IMG/VR virus record: IMGVR_UViG_3300020459_000033
Location: 1 to 37,367 of that record
From: a virus
Strand: one strand, 5' to 3'
Length of the DNA: 37,367 nt
In this document: positions 25,501 to 32,393 of the stretch, in pieces
Layout: the number at the start of each line of letters is the position of its first letter
Position numbering within the stretch: position 1 is the stretch's first letter
Notes under the pieces: model-generated
What the model was told of the DNA's origin: nothing
The model's database searches: none
What the model saw: the letters and a program-made list of their open reading frames with translations, nothing else
Position numbers and translations under genes: made by a program

Positions 25501-26837
25501 ATGTGATGAAAGTTGAACAGTACAACCACGGAATGACTGCTGATAATAATATAGTTGTATTAGATAATATTCAACCAGATACAATTCCTGTTGCTTTAAA
25601 TACAGATCTTGGTTCTACTTCAACTACCATATCTGTGGCAAATACATCAACATTTAGTACATTTGAAGGTATTTCTACAAGCACTGGTTATGTGAAGATT
25701 GGTAGTGAAATAATATTCTATGATGGTATTGGTGCAGGAACACTTAGTGTTGGTCAAAGAGGTTTTGGTGAGTCTCCACAAGATTCTCATCTTAGTGGAT
25801 CTTCTGTTTATAAGTATGAATTTAATGGGGTTTCTTTAACAGGAATTAATACTGAACATAACATGGCAGATAATTCTGCAGCATTGAATGCACTTAAAAC
25901 AATAGATACTTATTACTTAACTGCTGCAAGAGGAGCAGGAAGAGCAAATCTCCAAAATAGATCCACTGGACAAAATCAATTGAGTTTTACTAAAACTTCT
26001 TTTGGTGGAGGAGATGAGATAGTAAGTACACAAAATTTCCAGTATGATGCATTTATTCCTTCATTTAATGTTATGACTCCTAATAGTACATCTACTATTA
26101 ATGCACAATTAAGATCAGTATCTGGAACTAGTGATGGTGGAACAGAATCATCCTTTATAGATCAAGGATATGAAAGTGTTGAATTTAATCAAATTAATAA
26201 ATTATCTTCTCCACGTCTTCTTTGTTCTAGAGTTGATGAAATATCTAGATTGTCTAATTTGCCTAGAAATAAATCAGTTACTTTATCTGTTAATTTTAAT
26301 ACTAATGATTCCAATATATCTCCAGTATTAGATCTTGATAATGGAGCATTTAGATTGTGGAGAAATAGATTAAATAATCCAGTAGCAGATTATGCTAGTG
26401 ATTCTAGGTCAAATGCATTAACTGGTGATCCACATGCAGCATGTTATATTTCACAAAAGGTGAATTTAGCACAAGAATCAAACTCTTTAAAAGTTTTAGT
26501 TGGGGCATATAGACATGCTTCTGCTGATTTTAGAGTTTTATATAGATTATTTAAGGCAGATTCATCAGAAGTTGAGGAATCTTATAAATTATTCCCTGGA
26601 TATGATAATCTTGATGATCAAGGTATTGTAAAGAATGTCATTAATCCTGATTTAAATAGTGGTAGACCTGATGTTTTTGTTCCAGCTAGTGTTGAAAATG
26701 AATTTAGAGATTATGAATTTACTGTTAATGATGAGGATAATTTTACTGGATTCCAGATTAAAATTGTTATTAGTGGAACAAACGAAGCAAAACCACCAAG
26801 ATTTAAAGATCTTAGAGCAATTGCTTTAGCAAAATGA
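19590..26837 (+). CDS. DUF4815-type virion structural protein (2415 aa)
   Basis: N-terminus NLNINPYYDDFNESDNFHRV, then RPGRPVQARELTTLQSILQN and KEFGSHIFKEGSVVIPG: the hallmark of DUF4815 phage structural proteins. Residues about 1175-1260 contain KTGFFVDDFKDASRMD and EDVTTCDFSQN, conserved-looking landmarks. Two GGSGY-type repeats are near 1834-1895. A DDEI...RG module (IGSEIIFYDG ... GQRGFG) lies about 2010-2090. The C-terminal 260 residues include LKVLVGAYRHASADFRVLYR and FTGFQIKIVISGTN, seen at the end of several marine phage baseplate proteins. By position it replaces T4 genes 9-12 (baseplate pins and short tail fibres). Its exact role is inferred as baseplate-peripheral or fibre-attachment. 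The stop overlaps the next start. Confidence 0.75.
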   Translation: MSQKTNLNINPYYDDFNESDNFHRVLFRPGRPVQARELTTLQSILQNQVKEFGSHIFKEGSVVIPGNVDYHNKYFSVKLDSDHLGIPVVLYANELKGKKLKGQNSGIEILVTDYKTPSDSSDITDLTLFIEYLSGDDNNVESSLIDSEPLLAQQDIVYGNTTIEVGESVANLISSNATFTGSAVSIEDGVYFIRGNFVHVSADTIILDPYSNVPSYRVGLNILESIITAKEDPSLYDNARGFSNYAAPGADRFKITTTLAKKSLTDFNDSSFIEIIKLRDGDLKKLQDTSVYSEIEKYFAARTYEESGNYSLGNFNVRVSESLDDNISNEGIFQSDQVTDQGNVPSDELGCVEIESGKAYVKGYRVDKKGTTIVDFDKPRDIETIKTAKVPFEMGSLIRVNNVFGTPFVGLNNNSNTVGLYDVRKSLPTSFEPPSGTQIGIARVYSLGLRNTPYSATEGGASEWNLYLYDIQTYTKLTLNLALAAHDCPVSTFVRGVSSGASGYVKEVAGAVVTISQTSGTFITGEKILINETDEHSRSISSFVTYGIDDIKSVYQNSSAFAGLGVNFTADTVLRESPFNNLSITVTPGGIAGAGYSTGSLAIKGNQFDASSGVKVGSIIKYQAKDYTNTSTDNIFNKVTVISSDLRTLTLEGVSRVAGVCTGFVGVLTDSQAGFSLMKPEIVNDQSAGLYTPVGPFNLAELNLSDSELVVNEQIVQQTTDGQGKLTAQTGLSSAFFTSFDTQRYSVFYNNGTVEPLTKDQFTRSDDASRVIIEGLTASQNNNVTINATTEKQVVKEKIKEYTRSNQLIVNKTNAGVSTTTSGLSTSRYYGLRVEDREISLNVPDVCNIVTIVESKDETDPTLDKLTFISGLSLDTNVVVGEKIKGSETGSVAQVVSILSSTEITIGYLNTDRFSLGELITFEESNIITTLQGISLGNGLNITQTYSLDKGQREQYYDYSRLVRRGNLPAPSRKILVVYNSYKVPSSDEGDVFTINSYNKDRYSNDIPILSNGIRATDTLDFRPRVSEFTSTDKSPFAFTSRDFSGNGATSTLVVSSEADSEVGYSYYLSRIDKLILTPEEDLDGNVGKLSLIQGVSSLDPKEPVLIDDAMHIASIHLPAYLYHASDAKVTLVDNKRYTMRDIGKLDDRVSNLETITSLSLLELDTKSLQVRDASGNDRFKTGFFVDDFKDASRMDVNDPDHKVDVDGLKQEMLVPLDRYAFQPELGVAETEDVTTCDFSQNLPLLDENLQKTGDLITLKYSEIESDIKNVFASDMENVNPFTVVKYECDIKLDPQSDNWTRTEIIDGGTRAIIGDTAGVFDEDIITGTRLDTHMRSRNVSFAAVGLKPKTRYYPFFDGRSGIDVIPKLIEIEMISGSFEIGETIRGYDGGDVGTPTFTFRSAQPNHKKGAYNSPSIVFLENPYDPTVNVSASYTESSSVLNVDLASLSKEAQGDYYGRMTVGMRFIGESSGAIAIHSAQGNPIRLISDSYGALYGSFFIRDPLTTPPPSIRFNNGTKTFRITSSSTNESTADGDVDNTSASVTHGEAEYRTNGIVTTVTRTSVTVRLADPAPEHDDPLAQSFTTDENGMFLSSVDLYFAEKDDFQPISVEIVTVELGTPTNQVLQGFAQIQLDPQELDSTGTSIIKTSTDASIATNVKFPSPVYLEPKTEYALRLRAGSTNAYKVWIARMSETTIETKNLDAASQSIVGTQYIGGSLFKSQNGTIWTPSQFEDLKFTLYQCSFVNSGTLTLYNPSLKSNNFNTFKTVDNAIELFPRKLKVGITTANSVDLLADLVPGVKISSALSGSPTVSIGATGFLEQSGGPLLVNTAGREITSGGSGYSFTGTPTVDLVSITGNGSGATAVLGISGGVINAVSIANTGTGYVIGDVVGVKTSSLPTGKKTGEGAKITVSNIYGIDTLYLSDVQGESYGTGNVLVYTKANGTTVTPVVGTAHTTIQSSSVLGELYQGNVMKVEQYNHGMTADNNIVVLDNIQPDTIPVALNTDLGSTSTTISVANTSTFSTFEGISTSTGYVKIGSEIIFYDGIGAGTLSVGQRGFGESPQDSHLSGSSVYKYEFNGVSLTGINTEHNMADNSAALNALKTIDTYYLTAARGAGRANLQNRSTGQNQLSFTKTSFGGGDEIVSTQNFQYDAFIPSFNVMTPNSTSTINAQLRSVSGTSDGGTESSFIDQGYESVEFNQINKLSSPRLLCSRVDEISRLSNLPRNKSVTLSVNFNTNDSNISPVLDLDNGAFRLWRNRLNNPVADYASDSRSNALTGDPHAACYISQKVNLAQESNSLKVLVGAYRHASADFRVLYRLFKADSSEVEESYKLFPGYDNLDDQGIVKNVINPDLNSGRPDVFVPASVENEFRDYEFTVNDEDNFTGFQIKIVISGTNEAKPPRFKDLRAIALAK

Positions 26838-27034
26838 TACAAGTTGAAGGTCATAAGCATCTTTATAGGGATGAAAAATCTGGTGCAATCATAAATCGTG
26901 ATACGCAAGGATATTCTCAATATGTCGCTATAAGGAGTAAAAAACAAACTGATGAAGAAGAGTTGAAAAGATTACGTTCTGATATTGACGAAATAAAATC
27001 TCTTTTATATGAAGTGTTAAATAAAAGATTATAA
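26834..27034 (+). CDS. Small coiled-coil phage protein
   Basis: 66 aa, starting at an ATGA overlap with the previous stop. The N-terminal half, IQVEGHKHLYRDEKSGAIIN, then a QGYSQYVAIRSKK segment, is of the type x-G-x2-x-L-x-RD-x-x-T/SGAIIN seen in short T4-like phage proteins. The C-terminal half (about 38-66) is a heptad-like helix (EELKRLRSDIDEIKSLLYEV). It may trimerise or bridge neighbouring baseplate or neck proteins; that is inference. Its stop TAA lies within a late promoter box. Confidence 0.7.
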   Translation: MIQVEGHKHLYRDEKSGAIINRDTQGYSQYVAIRSKKQTDEEELKRLRSDIDEIKSLLYEVLNKRL

Positions 27035-27037
27035 ATA
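27030..27037 (+). promoter_or_regulatory. T4-type late promoter (TATAAATA) overlapping a stop codon
   Basis: Perfect TATAAATA; the stop TAA of the 66-aa gene (27032-27034) is inside it. Start predicted near 27043, about 17 bases before the ATG at 27060. It drives the fibre, neck and terminase block. Confidence 0.85.
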
Positions 27038-27059
27038 TTTAAAAGTATATTGATTAATA

Positions 27060-27398
27060 ATGGCAGTATATGTATCCAATATTGTAATTGAGCAAGGATT
27101 TGATTTTGACACATCCTTTCAATTAGAGGATACTCGTTCTAATTCATTTTTGAGTTTGGCAGGTGCAGCTACAACAGCTATGCTTAGGAAGCATTCGTCA
27201 AGTGTAAACAAGGTTTCATTTGCAACTTCTGTCACAGACCCTGATGCCGGGATTATATCTATAAATTTAGTAGCTTCTACTACTGTGAATATAAAACCCG
27301 GAAGATATGTTTATGATGTAAAAATAATAACTCAAGATGGTAGTGAATATAAAGCCATAGAGGGTTCAGCACTAGTAAGAGGTGGAGTTACAAGGTAA
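27060..27398 (+). CDS. Small beta-rich virion protein
   Basis: 112 aa. Alternating strands: VSNIVIEQGFDFDTSFQLED, then ATTAMLRKHSSS, INLVAST, and KPGRYVYDVKIITQDGSEYK, ending EGSALVRGGVTR. This resembles the short Ig-like/BppU-N-like proteins that precede fibre genes in many marine phages, where the end motif is EGxxxVxxxVTR-like. It likely docks a fibre or receptor-binding protein to the baseplate; that is inferred from fold type and position just before the fibre gene. Its stop overlaps the next start by one base. Confidence 0.55.
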   Translation: MAVYVSNIVIEQGFDFDTSFQLEDTRSNSFLSLAGAATTAMLRKHSSSVNKVSFATSVTDPDAGIISINLVASTTVNIKPGRYVYDVKIITQDGSEYKAIEGSALVRGGVTR

Positions 27399-28591
27399 TG
27401 CCAAATATTAACGATAGAATTGGTTCACAGAATGTAATTAGAGTCTTATCTAATGCATCAGCACCTCCAACAAGATTAATTAATTTACTTGACGTTGATT
27501 CTTCTAGATCATCAGAAAATGGATTAGTTCTTGTATGGGATCATCCAACATCAAAGTTTATATTATCAGATTTAATTCATTCTACTGCCCTTAAGGTTTC
27601 GGGAATATCTACATTTTCAAATGTTACAAATTCTACAGGTATATCAAACGGTTCAGTAACAATTGCTGGTGGATTAGGAGTTGCTAAGGATATAAATTTT
27701 GGTGGAAGATCTGTTTTTGCAGGAATATCAACATTTAACGGAGATCTTGTTGATATTAATAGTCAAGTAGATATTTTAAAAAGTCTAGTAGTACAATCAA
27801 ATCTTAACGTAAGTGGTATTACTACTTTATCTGGTTCAGGTGGTATTACTACAACTGGTGGAGATTTATATGTTGGTGGAGATTTATATGTTAGTGATGA
27901 TGTTGTATATGATGAAATTAATGGTAGAAATCTTAATGTAACTGGTATCGGTACAATTGCCCAATTAGATATTGGTGGGAACGTTAATGTTTCTGGTATG
28001 ATGACTGTTGGGTCATCTAGTATAACATTTGACGGTGATAATGATATTATAAATGTTGGTACAGGGATAACTATTAGTTCAGGAGAAGGGTTTTCTGCTA
28101 CTGCTGGATTATCAATTGCAGGTATTGCTACAATAACTGGTGGACTTAACGCAACTTTACTTACTGCTGCTCAATCTAACATCACATCACTTGGAACTTT
28201 AACTGTACTTGATGTAAATGGTAATTTGAATCTTACTGGTGCAAGTTATAATGCCAGTTGGATTAAATCATCAGGTTTCTTTAGATTGAATGATAATGCT
28301 AAGGCTACATTTGGAACTTCGGATGATTTGCAAATATATCATGATGGCAGTTCTAGTTTTATAAAGGATGCTGGTACTGGCGATCTTAGAATTCAAGGTG
28401 CTGCTGATGTTGTAATTGAAAATACATCTGGTGCAAATAGTGCCGTATTTAATACTGATGGAAGTGTAGAGTTATATTGGAGAGGTAGTGGTGCTGGTAA
28501 GAAACTTGAAACTACTCAAACAGGTGCAGTAGTAACAGGTATTTTAACTGCTACTCAATTAAGTGGAATCATTGATGGAGGTTCGTTCTAA
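27398..28591 (+). CDS. Tail-fibre-like protein
   Basis: 397 aa. The N-terminal 60 residues (RVLSNASAPPTRLINLLDVD ... LVWDHPTSKFIL) form a likely attachment head. It is followed by repetitive short-strand sequence (VSGISTFSNVT, SVTIAGGLGVAKDI, VSGITTLSGSGG, VTGIGTIAQLDI) typical of trimeric beta-helical or beta-prism fibres. The segment LTAAQSNITSLGTL and the motif FGTSDDLQIYHDGSSSFI (about 309-326) are frequent in marine phage fibres. A GGDLYV unit is exactly duplicated near 154-165. There is no recognisable intramolecular chaperone domain at the C-terminus. It is likely a receptor-binding short fibre occupying the T4 gene 12/wac position. Confidence 0.72.
   Translation: MPNINDRIGSQNVIRVLSNASAPPTRLINLLDVDSSRSSENGLVLVWDHPTSKFILSDLIHSTALKVSGISTFSNVTNSTGISNGSVTIAGGLGVAKDINFGGRSVFAGISTFNGDLVDINSQVDILKSLVVQSNLNVSGITTLSGSGGITTTGGDLYVGGDLYVSDDVVYDEINGRNLNVTGIGTIAQLDIGGNVNVSGMMTVGSSSITFDGDNDIINVGTGITISSGEGFSATAGLSIAGIATITGGLNATLLTAAQSNITSLGTLTVLDVNGNLNLTGASYNASWIKSSGFFRLNDNAKATFGTSDDLQIYHDGSSSFIKDAGTGDLRIQGAADVVIENTSGANSAVFNTDGSVELYWRGSGAGKKLETTQTGAVVTGILTATQLSGIIDGGSF
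27857..27892 (+). repeat. Perfect 18-bp tandem repeat in the fibre gene
   Basis: GGTGGAGATTTATATGTT occurs twice head-to-tail (27857-27874 and 27875-27892), in frame, encoding GGDLYV twice. No mismatch, so the duplication is probably recent. Confidence 0.97.
28576..28581 (+). promoter_or_regulatory. Shine-Dalgarno of gp13
   Basis: TGGAGG, 9 bases before the gp13 ATG at 28591, inside the end of the fibre gene; it supports that start. Confidence 0.6.
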
Positions 28592-29451
28592 TGGCAAAAC
28601 CAACAACTAGACAAGAGTTAGTAGATTATTGTTTGAGAAAATTAGGTGCACCAGTATTAGAAATTAATGTTGATGACGATCAATTAGATGATTTAGTAGA
28701 TGATGCTATTCAATTATTTAATGAGCGTCATTTTGATGGTGTTGAGAGAATGTATCTTAAATATAAATTAACTCAAGATGATATTGATAGGGGAAAGGCA
28801 AATAATAAAGCTGGTAGTTCAAATACCGTTGGTATTGTAACTACTACTGCAACTTCTACTGATATACCTGGTTTTGGTGGTCTTATTTCTAATTGGTATG
28901 AAACTTCTAATTTTATTCAAGTTCCAGATTCTGTAATTGGTGTAGAAAGAATATTTAAATTTGATACTAGTGCTATTTCTAATGGTATGTTTAGTGTTAA
29001 ATATCAACTATTTCTAAATGATGTTGCATTTAATCTTGGATATAATGGTCTTTTAAGTTATTCAATGACAAAATCATATCTAGAAGATATTGATATGATG
29101 TTAACTACAGATAAGCAAATTAGATATAATAAAAGACAAGATAGGTTATACTTAGATATTGATTGGGGAAGTGAAACTACTGATACTTTTATAATTTTAG
29201 ATTGTTATAGGGCGTTAGATCCAAATACCTTTACTGGTGTTTATAATGATACATTCTTGAAAAAATATCTTACTGCTTTAGTTAAGAGACAATGGGGACA
29301 AAATTTAATTAAATTTCAAGGAGTAAAACTTCCTGGTGGGATTGAATTAAATGGAAGGCAAATATATGATGATGCAGAAAGAGATCTTGAAGCAATTCAA
29401 TCAAAAATGTCTCTTGAATATGAGTTACCACCTCTTGATCTTATAGGTTGA
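28591..29451 (+). CDS. 13: Neck protein gp13
   Basis: 286 aa (T4 gp13 is 309 aa). N-terminus TTRQELVDYCLRKLGAPVLE, then INVDDDQLDDLVDDAIQLFN and ERHFDGVER: the T4 gp13 signature (ELKDxxLRRLGAPxxxVELTxDQIxDxxxxALELxxExHFxG). The middle, with FIQVPDSVIGVERIF, SYSMTKSYLEDIDMML and DIDWGSE, also fits the family. gp13 and gp14 build the neck that seals the filled head and joins it to the tail. A strong Shine-Dalgarno is present, and the gene starts on the last base of the fibre stop. A low-complexity insert (about 70-100, with GSSNTVGIVTTTATST) looks like a surface loop. Confidence 0.92.
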   Translation: MAKPTTRQELVDYCLRKLGAPVLEINVDDDQLDDLVDDAIQLFNERHFDGVERMYLKYKLTQDDIDRGKANNKAGSSNTVGIVTTTATSTDIPGFGGLISNWYETSNFIQVPDSVIGVERIFKFDTSAISNGMFSVKYQLFLNDVAFNLGYNGLLSYSMTKSYLEDIDMMLTTDKQIRYNKRQDRLYLDIDWGSETTDTFIILDCYRALDPNTFTGVYNDTFLKKYLTALVKRQWGQNLIKFQGVKLPGGIELNGRQIYDDAERDLEAIQSKMSLEYELPPLDLIG

Positions 29452-29457
29452 TAAAAT

Positions 29458-30891
29458 ATGGCATTAAATTCTTATTTTTTACAAGGATCCAAAGGTGAGC
29501 AATTTTTAGTTCAAGATCTTATTAATGAACAGTTGCAAATGTTCGGTATAGAGGTTTATTATCTTCCCAGAAAAGTATTTAAGACTGATAATATTATTAA
29601 AGAAGTACAATCATCTAAGTTTGATGATTCATTTATTATTGAAGCATATTTAAATAATTATGAAGGATATAACCCAAATAGTGATGTTTTAAGTAAATTT
29701 GGTTTAAGATTAACAAATGAGGTTAGTCTTACAATATCCAAAGAAAGATATGAAGAATTTATAGCACCATTTTTGGAAGGTATGAGTGCTGGTATCAGAG
29801 AAGGTAGTATTAGCGAATATACGTTTGAAGATTTAATTACAAGACCAAAAGAAGGTGATTTAATATATTTTCCACTTGGTGAAAGATTATTTGAAATTAA
29901 AAGAGTAGAATCTGAGAAACCATTTTATCAATTAGGTAAAAATTATACCTATGAATTAAGTTGTGAACTTTATGAATATGAGAATGAACTTGTGGATACT
30001 ACTATTGAGGAAGTTGATAATACAGTGGAGGATGAAGGATATATAACACAATTAAATTTAGTTGGTACTGGAATAACTGCAACTGGTGTAGCTCAAAGAG
30101 GAACCACAGGAATGCTTGGTTTCATTGATATTGTAAATGATGGTTCTGGATATGTTTCTGCACCAACAGTCATAATATCATCTCCACCATCAGTGTCTGG
30201 TGTTCAAGCTAGGGCAGTAGCAATAACCACATCAATTGGTGGTATTAATTCTCTTAAAGAGATAGTAATAACTGATCCAGGAACTTTATATGATCCAGAT
30301 AATCCACCATTAATTATTCTTGAAGGTGGAGGAGGTGCAGGTGCTGCTGTTACGTTTGGAATAGTTAATACAGGTATTACTTCTGTAACTATAACTGAAG
30401 GTGGAAGAGGATATGCCTTTACGCCAACAGTTGAATTTGCTGGAGTTACCACAGGAACTTCTGCAAGTGCAACTGCAATTATGAGTGGAGGTAAGATTGT
30501 GGATATTAGATTTAATAATACTGGATCTGGATATACTTCTGCAACAAGTGCAGTATCAATAACTGGAATAAGCACTACTGGAATAGGCACTTTCATATAT
30601 AATGAAATAGTTACAGGTCAGACTTCGGGAGTAACTGCTAGGGTTAAGGACTTTAAGAGAAGAGTTGATATTAATCCAACTTATCCACCAATTGAGTTAA
30701 GAGTTTCATTGAATAGTGGTTCATTCTATGCTGGAGAAGCAGTTATTGGTGGAATATCATCAGCTACATATATTGTAGATTCTTACAGTACAGATAGTTT
30801 TGATGATCCTTATGATGCTAATAAGGATATTGAAACCGAAGGTAAAGGATTATTAGATTTTAGTGAAAGGAATCCATTTGGAGAATATTAA
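29458..30891 (+). CDS. 14: Neck protein gp14, enlarged by GGSGY repeats
   Basis: 477 aa, against 256 in T4 gp14. The first about 180 residues are gp14-like: NSYFLQGSKGEQFLVQDLIN, GIEVYYLPRK, PKEGDLIYFPLGERLFEIKR and ...YTYELSCELYEYENE. After residue about 195 comes an added beta-rich domain of four GGSGY-type repeats (DGSGYVSAPTV, DPGTLYDPDNPP, GGRGYAFTPTVEF, GSGYTSATSAV). A second stretch of strands ends with FSERNPFGEY. gp14 forms part of the neck with gp13; the extension probably decorates the neck outside. It starts 6 bases after gp13, and its stop overlaps gp15 by one base. Confidence 0.92.
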   Translation: MALNSYFLQGSKGEQFLVQDLINEQLQMFGIEVYYLPRKVFKTDNIIKEVQSSKFDDSFIIEAYLNNYEGYNPNSDVLSKFGLRLTNEVSLTISKERYEEFIAPFLEGMSAGIREGSISEYTFEDLITRPKEGDLIYFPLGERLFEIKRVESEKPFYQLGKNYTYELSCELYEYENELVDTTIEEVDNTVEDEGYITQLNLVGTGITATGVAQRGTTGMLGFIDIVNDGSGYVSAPTVIISSPPSVSGVQARAVAITTSIGGINSLKEIVITDPGTLYDPDNPPLIILEGGGGAGAAVTFGIVNTGITSVTITEGGRGYAFTPTVEFAGVTTGTSASATAIMSGGKIVDIRFNNTGSGYTSATSAVSITGISTTGIGTFIYNEIVTGQTSGVTARVKDFKRRVDINPTYPPIELRVSLNSGSFYAGEAVIGGISSATYIVDSYSTDSFDDPYDANKDIETEGKGLLDFSERNPFGEY

Positions 30892-31946
30892 TGTTAGGTA
30901 CTTATTATTATCACGAAATTATTCGTAAAACCATTATTGGTTTTGGTACATTGTTTAATAATATCTTTATTAAACATGAAGGTATTGATGACAGTACCTT
31001 AGATGAAACCAAAGTTGGTCTTGCTTATGGACCACAGCAGAAGTTCTTTTCAAAAATTAGAGAACAAGCTAATTTAACAAAAGCAGTTGCTATAACTCTT
31101 CCAAGAATGTCATTTGAGATGACTTCTGTTCAATATGATCCAACTAGAAAATCAGGAATAACACAAACATTTAAGGCATCTGACACATCTGACGGTAATA
31201 AATTAAAAAAAGTTTTTATGCCTGTTCCATATAATATTGGATTTGAGTTAAGTATATTTTCAAAATTGAATGATGATGCACTTCAAATTCTTGAACAGAT
31301 ATTACCATATTTTCAACCATCATTTAATATTTCAATTAATTTAGTAAGTTCTATTGGAGAAAAGAGAGATATTCCAATAGTATTAGATAATATTTCATTT
31401 AGGGATGAATATGAAGGTGATTTTAGTACAAGAGCTGCTCTAATATACACATTACAATTTACTGCAAAAGCATATCTATTTGGTCCTGTTGCTAAAACTA
31501 GTGATGGTCTTATTAAAAAGGTTCAGGTTGATTATTCTACTGATACTCTTCCATCTGCAAGAAGACAAATGCGTTATGTTGCTACACCTAAGGCATTAAA
31601 GAATTATGATGGAGATACTGCTACAACCTTAACAGAAGATCTTACAACAACCGAAACTAGAATTTCTGTAAATAATTCTACGACATTAACTGTTAATAGT
31701 AGGTTAGTAATTGATAGTGAAATTATGAAAGTTGTATCTGTTGTAGATAGTACTACTATTATTGTTAAGAGATCATTTGATAGTTCTATTGGAGCTATAC
31801 ATGCATCTGGAGCAATTATTGGGTTATTAACTACTGCTGATGATGCATTAATAGAATTGGGTGATGATTTCGGATTTAATGAATTTGATGAATTCTTTGA
31901 TGATGGTAAAACTTATAGTCCAACAAAACAATCTGATATTCTTTAA
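30891..31946 (+). CDS. 15: Tail terminator / sheath stabiliser gp15
   Basis: 351 aa (T4 gp15 is 272). N-terminus LGTYYYHEIIRKTIIGFGTLFNNIFI parallels the T4 FGYFYN...LMGDLFSNIQI start. VFMPVPYNIGFELSIFSKLN, then DDALQILEQILPYFQPSFN, is nearly the T4 IYELSIF...QIVEQILPYFQPHFN block. The hexameric gp15 ring closes the tail tube and sheath and binds the neck. After residue about 245 there is an extra C-terminal DDEI...RG-like module (IDSEIMKVVSVVDST ... VKRSFDSSIGAIHASG) and an acidic tail. The module is of the kind found in gp7 and the DUF4815 protein. Confidence 0.92.
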   Translation: MLGTYYYHEIIRKTIIGFGTLFNNIFIKHEGIDDSTLDETKVGLAYGPQQKFFSKIREQANLTKAVAITLPRMSFEMTSVQYDPTRKSGITQTFKASDTSDGNKLKKVFMPVPYNIGFELSIFSKLNDDALQILEQILPYFQPSFNISINLVSSIGEKRDIPIVLDNISFRDEYEGDFSTRAALIYTLQFTAKAYLFGPVAKTSDGLIKKVQVDYSTDTLPSARRQMRYVATPKALKNYDGDTATTLTEDLTTTETRISVNNSTTLTVNSRLVIDSEIMKVVSVVDSTTIIVKRSFDSSIGAIHASGAIIGLLTTADDALIELGDDFGFNEFDEFFDDGKTYSPTKQSDIL

Positions 31947-31951
31947 AAACG

Positions 31952-32389
31952 ATGTCTAGTTATGATCCTATCGATGAAGCACTAAACACAACTAGTGCTA
32001 TTGAAGTAAGTAATACACCAGAAAATGGATGTATTACGAGAAAAGATAGTACAAAAAATATTACAGATGATGTTGAAAAAGATTATGAATATACACGTGC
32101 TAACTTATATTCTTTGATTGAGAAGGGTCAAGAGTCCCTTAATGGTATTATGGAACTTGCGGGTGAAAGTGCAAGTCCAAGGGCATATGAAGTTGCAGGA
32201 CAGATTATAAAATCTGTTGCTGATACAACTGATAAGTTAATGGAGTTGCAAAAGAAGGTTAAAGAAGTTGATGAAGAAAAGGCAAACACTACAAACAATG
32301 TTACCAATAATGCAGTCTTTGTAGGGTCTACTAGTGACCTTTCAAAGATGATTAAACAACAATTCCTAAATAATAGTAATAAAGAGTAA
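31952..32389 (+). CDS. 16: Terminase small subunit gp16
   Basis: 145 aa (T4 gp16 is 164). DYEYTRANLYSLIEKGQESL, then NGIMELAGESASPRAYEVAG and QIIKSVADTTDKLMELQKKV, is the helical-hairpin core of gp16, followed by a C-terminal tail with KMIKQQF. The subunit forms rings, recognises DNA and regulates the ATPase of gp17 during head filling. An asparagine/threonine-rich linker (NTTNNVTNNAV) separates core and tail. It starts 5 bases after gp15. Unlike in T4, gp17 does not follow directly. Confidence 0.9.
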   Translation: MSSYDPIDEALNTTSAIEVSNTPENGCITRKDSTKNITDDVEKDYEYTRANLYSLIEKGQESLNGIMELAGESASPRAYEVAGQIIKSVADTTDKLMELQKKVKEVDEEKANTTNNVTNNAVFVGSTSDLSKMIKQQFLNNSNKE

Positions 32390-32393
32390 TAAA

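Noticed and set aside
30204-30596. 130-codon minus-strand ORF opposite gp14
   Set aside because: Same mirror effect of the gp14 GGSGY repeats; antisense to a well-supported gene.
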